15,112 nucleotides of DNA from contig CALEMV010000270.1 in NCBI GenBank assembly GCA_937910655.1, positions 1 to 15,112 of the forward strand. The letters are read 5' to 3'. The notes below the pieces were generated by a model. The model did not search any database, was not told the origin of the DNA, and was given only the letters and a program-made list of their open reading frames with translations. The stretch is from an uncultured Solobacterium sp. (GTDB lineage Bacteria; Bacillota_I; Bacilli_A; Erysipelotrichales; Erysipelotrichaceae). Of this stretch, positions 14,027 to 15,112 are shown piece after piece; the first letter of the stretch is position 1, and every line of letters begins with the position of its first letter. The translations under genes were made by a program, and so were the position numbers.

Positions 14027-15112
14027 ATGGCAAAGAAAATTTTTTACGCTGACCAAGCCCGCGACAAAGTCTTAAGCGGCGCCAAACAGCTCTATGATGC
14101 AGTAAAAGTCACTTTCGGCCCTAAAGGCCAAAACGTAGTAATCGAAAAATCCTATGGTAACCCAACCATCACCCACGATGGTGTCACCGTAGCCGAAGCT
14201 GTTGACCTTGGTAGCTCTGAAGAGAATTTAGGCGAACAAATTGGTGCTAAACTCATCAAATCTGCCGCCCAAAAACTCAACAAAGTTGCTGGTGATGGTA
14301 CCACCACTGTCACTGTCTTGACCTACAACATCTTAAACGAAGCCAATAAACTTATTGCCGCTGGCGTCAACCCAATGGAACTCAGAAAGGGTATCGAACA
14401 AGCCGGCCAAGAAATCGTTGAAAAAATTAATCAAACCGCCGAAAAGATTGCCGGTGATGACAAAAAAGTTGCTGAAGTCGCTACCATCTCAGCTGGCGAC
14501 CCTGAAATTGGTAAATTAATTGCCGACGTTATCAGCAAGATTGGTAAAGACGGTATCGTCACCGTTGAAGCTGGCCAAGGTCTAGAGATGGAACAGGAAA
14601 TCGTTGAAGGATTCAGCTATGACAAAGGGTACAGCTCACCATTCTTTGTCACCGACGTCAATCGCCAAGAAGCTATTTTTGATAAACCCCTCATCCTTCT
14701 CACTGATAAGAAAATCTCAAGTAGCAGCGAAATTCTTCCAATCCTAGAAAAAGTAGCCCAATCTGGCCACAAAGATCTCGTAATTATCGCCGAAGAAGTC
14801 AGCGGTGAAGCTCTTTCACTTCTTGTCCTTAATAAGCTAAAAGGTGTCTTCAATTCGCTCGTTCTCAAAGCCCCAGCTTTTGGTGATCGCCGCAAGGAGA
14901 TCCTCGAAGATATCGCCGTTCTTACTGATGCCATCGTTATTTCTGAGGATAAGGGCATGAAGCTTGAAGACACAGAAATCTCTGCCCTAGGTTCAGCCAA
15001 GAAAATCATTGCCACCAAAGACAGCTCTACGATTATTAGCGGAGCAGGTAAACAATCCGCCGTCTCTGATCGCATTGAACTCATTAAATCTCAAGCCAAC
15101 CTCGCTACCTCT
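14027..15112 (+). CDS. groEL: Chaperonin GroEL, 3' end beyond window
   Basis: This frame runs 362 codons without a stop to the window edge, about two thirds of a typical 540-550 residue GroEL. GroEL forms double rings in the cytoplasm that fold proteins with ATP. Visible motifs are [10 protein letters not shown] (30-39), the catalytic-site region DGVTVAEA (51-58), the nucleotide loop AGDGTTT (88-94), [10 protein letters not shown] (115-124) and, at the apical-intermediate boundary, [17 protein letters not shown] (281-297). The ATG at 14027 follows AAAGGA (14017-14022) with a short 4-nt gap. Codon use is unlike all neighbours: 21 GCC against 3 GCA, 12 ACC against 1 ACA, and 12 CTC against 4 TTA, counted by hand. 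There is no groES or CIRCE upstream. The wording [20 protein letters not shown] resembles, from memory, GroEL of Saccharibacteria-type lineages. I infer horizontal acquisition or an assembly join. Confidence 0.95.
   Translation, partial: MAKKIFYADQARDKVLSGAKQLYDAVKVTFGPKGQNVVIEKSYGNPTITHDGVTVAEAVDLGSSEENLGEQIGAKLIKSAAQKLNKVAGDGTTTVTVLTYNILNEANKLIAAGVNPMELRKGIEQAGQEIVEKINQTAEKIAGDDKKVAEVATISAGDPEIGKLIADVISKIGKDGIVTVEAGQGLEMEQEIVEGFSYDKGYSSPFFVTDVNRQEAIFDKPLILLTDKKISSSSEILPILEKVAQSGHKDLVIIAEEVSGEALSLLVLNKLKGVFNSLVLKAPAFGDRRKEILEDIAVLTDAIVISEDKGMKLEDTEISALGSAKKIIATKDSSTIISGAGKQSAVSDRIELIKSQANLATS

Noticed and set aside
14617..15084. 155-codon minus-strand open frame
   Set aside because: It is antisense to groEL, whose protein motifs are unambiguous; the opposite frame is open only because of groEL codon bias.
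1..15112. CRISPR array, tRNA, rRNA, transposase or phage genes
   Set aside because: No regularly spaced repeats, no tRNA cloverleaf or rRNA signature sequence and no integrase or transposase motifs were seen on either strand.

Overview
The window looks like a chromosomal segment of a low-GC, anaerobic Firmicute, most likely of the Erysipelotrichia. The evidence is the Firmicutes-type order tmk-holB-ricT-rsmI, strong AGGAGG-type ribosome binding sites, a PerR-like regulator coupled to rubrerythrin, and a small membrane protein resembling the clostridial CD1871A CXXC family. The taxon is inferred from gene content, not from a database search.

Layout. Positions 1-60 hold nothing I can name. A minus-strand operon (2106 down to 116) encodes a 54-residue membrane CXXC protein, a polytopic protein with many Fe-S cysteine motifs and a TlpA-like thioredoxin lipoprotein; it ends at a hairpin terminator at 61-81. 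Together they look like a relay carrying electrons across the membrane to thiols outside the cell. A 236-bp divergent control region separates it from a plus-strand OmpR-type response regulator and histidine kinase (2348-4163), which end at their own terminator. Next come tmk, holB, ricT and rsmI (4252-7915), overlapping or tightly spaced, followed by a PrsW-like membrane protease and a membrane-anchored FHA protein, with a terminator at 9515-9541. A large M16C zinc peptidase (9590-12487) forms its own unit. perR and rubrerythrin (12663-13596) form an overlapping pair behind a promoter whose -10 box lies inside a Fur/PerR-like operator.

The right edge is the unusual part. After the rubrerythrin terminator there is a minus-strand reading frame without an ATG start; it resembles the C-terminal part of an AgrB-type membrane protein and appears cut at its 5' end. 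About 60 bp further on, a plus-strand groEL begins at 14027 and runs off the window after 362 codons. Its codon use differs sharply from every other gene here (GCC, ACC, CTC and CGC replace GCA, ACA, TTA and CGT/AGA). It has no groES directly upstream and no CIRCE operator. It is best explained as a horizontally acquired chaperonin, possibly from a Saccharibacteria/CPR-like donor, or else as an assembly junction.

Several start sites were moved from the longest open frame to an internal ATG because of ribosome binding site position or a non-ATG first codon: the CXXC protein, the Fe-S protein, the response regulator, the kinase, PerR and rubrerythrin.
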